Shown here: one piece after another, positions 13,934 through 15,601 of the stretch | How the letters are laid out: the number at the start of each line of letters is the position of its first letter | Position numbering within the stretch: position 1 is the stretch's first letter | Assembly (NCBI GenBank): GCA_002360495.1 | Contig: DEQO01000109.1 | Coordinates: 1-15,601 of the forward strand | Length of the DNA: 15,601 bases | From: Flavobacteriales bacterium UBA3364 | GTDB lineage: Bacteria; Bacteroidota; Bacteroidia; Flavobacteriales_F; PHOS-HE28 | Reading direction: 5' to 3' | The notes under the pieces: generated by a model | What the model was told of the DNA's origin: nothing | What the model saw: only the letters and a program-made list of their open reading frames with translations | Database searches by the model: none | Made by a program: the position numbers and the translations under genes

Positions 13934-14335
13934 ATGTACAAACGATCCCTTGCCTGGGGAGCAGGCGTCCTCTTGGTCGGAGTAGCTTGTGGGGCCTTCG
14001 GGGCCCACGCGTTGAAAGTCAGGCTTTCCCCTGAGGCATTGGCCCAATGGAAGACCGCGGTCGATTACCAGTTCTATCATGGCCTCGGCCTAGTGCTCCT
14101 GGCCGCCTTGGACTCCCGTGTTCCAACGCCCGCTGGCAACTGGGTCCGGCGCTTGTTCATCGGCGGGGTGTTCCTGTTCTGTGGATCTATTTACCTACTG
14201 AGCACCAGGGAGTTGCTAGGGACGTATGCACTCAGTCCGATCCTGGGGCCCATCACTCCCCTTGGCGGGCTGCTCTTCATGGCCGGTTGGGCGGTCCTGT
14301 TAGTAACCGCTTTACGGGGAACTGACGTCCGTTAG
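13934..14335 (+). CDS. DUF423 family inner-membrane protein
   Basis: This 133-residue integral membrane protein belongs to the DUF423 (YgdD-like) family, whose function is not known. Conserved family motifs are all present: GAFGAHAL (20-27), WKTAVDYQFYHGLGL (39-53), GSIYLLS (84-90) and GPITPLGGLLFMAGW (105-119). Four hydrophobic segments are visible at about 5-25, 46-62, 73-90 and 104-126, which is the usual topology and length. It stands alone between the terminator of the lipoprotein cluster and pckA. No Shine-Dalgarno sequence precedes the ATG. Its stop codon lies in the loop of an inverted repeat that may act as its terminator. Confidence 0.93.
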   Translation: MYKRSLAWGAGVLLVGVACGAFGAHALKVRLSPEALAQWKTAVDYQFYHGLGLVLLAALDSRVPTPAGNWVRRLFIGGVFLFCGSIYLLSTRELLGTYALSPILGPITPLGGLLFMAGWAVLLVTALRGTDVR

Positions 14336-14358
14336 CCGCAGGATCCCCGTTCCCCGTA
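14313..14358. promoter_or_regulatory. Perfect 10-bp inverted repeat at the DUF423/pckA junction
   Basis: TACGGGGAAC (14313-14322) and GTTCCCCGTA (14349-14358) are exact inverted arms with a 26-nt loop that holds the DUF423 stop codon. The right arm shares its last two bases with the TACTTTTG box of the pckA promoter and is followed by CTTTT. It could be an operator over the pckA promoter or a weak, long-loop terminator for the DUF423 gene. Confidence 0.55.
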
Positions 14359-14364
14359 CTTTTG
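14357..14364 (+). promoter_or_regulatory. -7 box of the pckA promoter
   Basis: TACTTTTG matches TAnnTTTG exactly. It lies 26 nt before the pckA ATG. The -33 element is poor (GTTA at 14331-14334 is the nearest candidate), which would fit a promoter that needs an activator. Confidence 0.6.
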
Positions 14365-14390
14365 CGATCCTATTCACAACAGATAAGCAC

Positions 14391-15601
<1,211 letters not shown>

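Overview
The window (about 60% G+C) looks like chromosomal DNA from a member of the Bacteroidota, possibly a high-GC lineage related to Flavobacteriales; the rank is an inference. The signs are a type IX secretion (T9SS) style C-terminal domain on a secreted protease, a DUF4476 protein, a long C-terminal extension on ribosomal protein bS16, promoter boxes resembling TAnnTTTG rather than sigma-70 boxes, and almost no Shine-Dalgarno sequences. I see no mobile element, CRISPR array, tRNA or rRNA.

Layout. Positions 1-5703, minus strand: a tightly spaced run of exported proteins. In transcription order it encodes a GH20 beta-N-acetylhexosaminidase, a small secreted protein of unknown function, an M1 aminopeptidase, a HELGH zinc protease with a T9SS sorting domain, and the start of one more gene cut by the window edge. 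This looks like a scavenging set for amino sugars and peptides. Positions 5871-7865, plus strand: translation genes rpsP (with its own terminator), rimM and a trmN6/yfiC-type tRNA methyltransferase. Positions 7862-9205, minus strand: a saccharopine dehydrogenase family enzyme whose stop codon overlaps that of trmN6 in a shared CTAG.

Positions 9357-13837, plus strand: the most interesting block. It encodes a secreted DUF4476 protein with a Thr-rich linker, a TPR plus CsgG-like lipoprotein, a multidomain LPP20-like lipoprotein translationally coupled to it (ATGA overlap), and a smaller LPP20-like lipoprotein, ending at a strong terminator. All four carry export signals and three have a lipobox. 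No curli genes (csgA/B/E/F) or flagellar genes are nearby, so this may be an uncharacterised outer-membrane or periplasmic lipoprotein assembly. Positions 13934-14335 encode a DUF423 membrane protein. Positions 14391-15601 hold the first three quarters of pckA, the ATP-dependent phosphoenolpyruvate carboxykinase of gluconeogenesis, whose promoter is overlapped by a perfect 10-bp inverted repeat.

At several genes a degenerate promoter-like box ends only 4-5 nt before the ATG, which would predict leaderless or nearly leaderless mRNAs.
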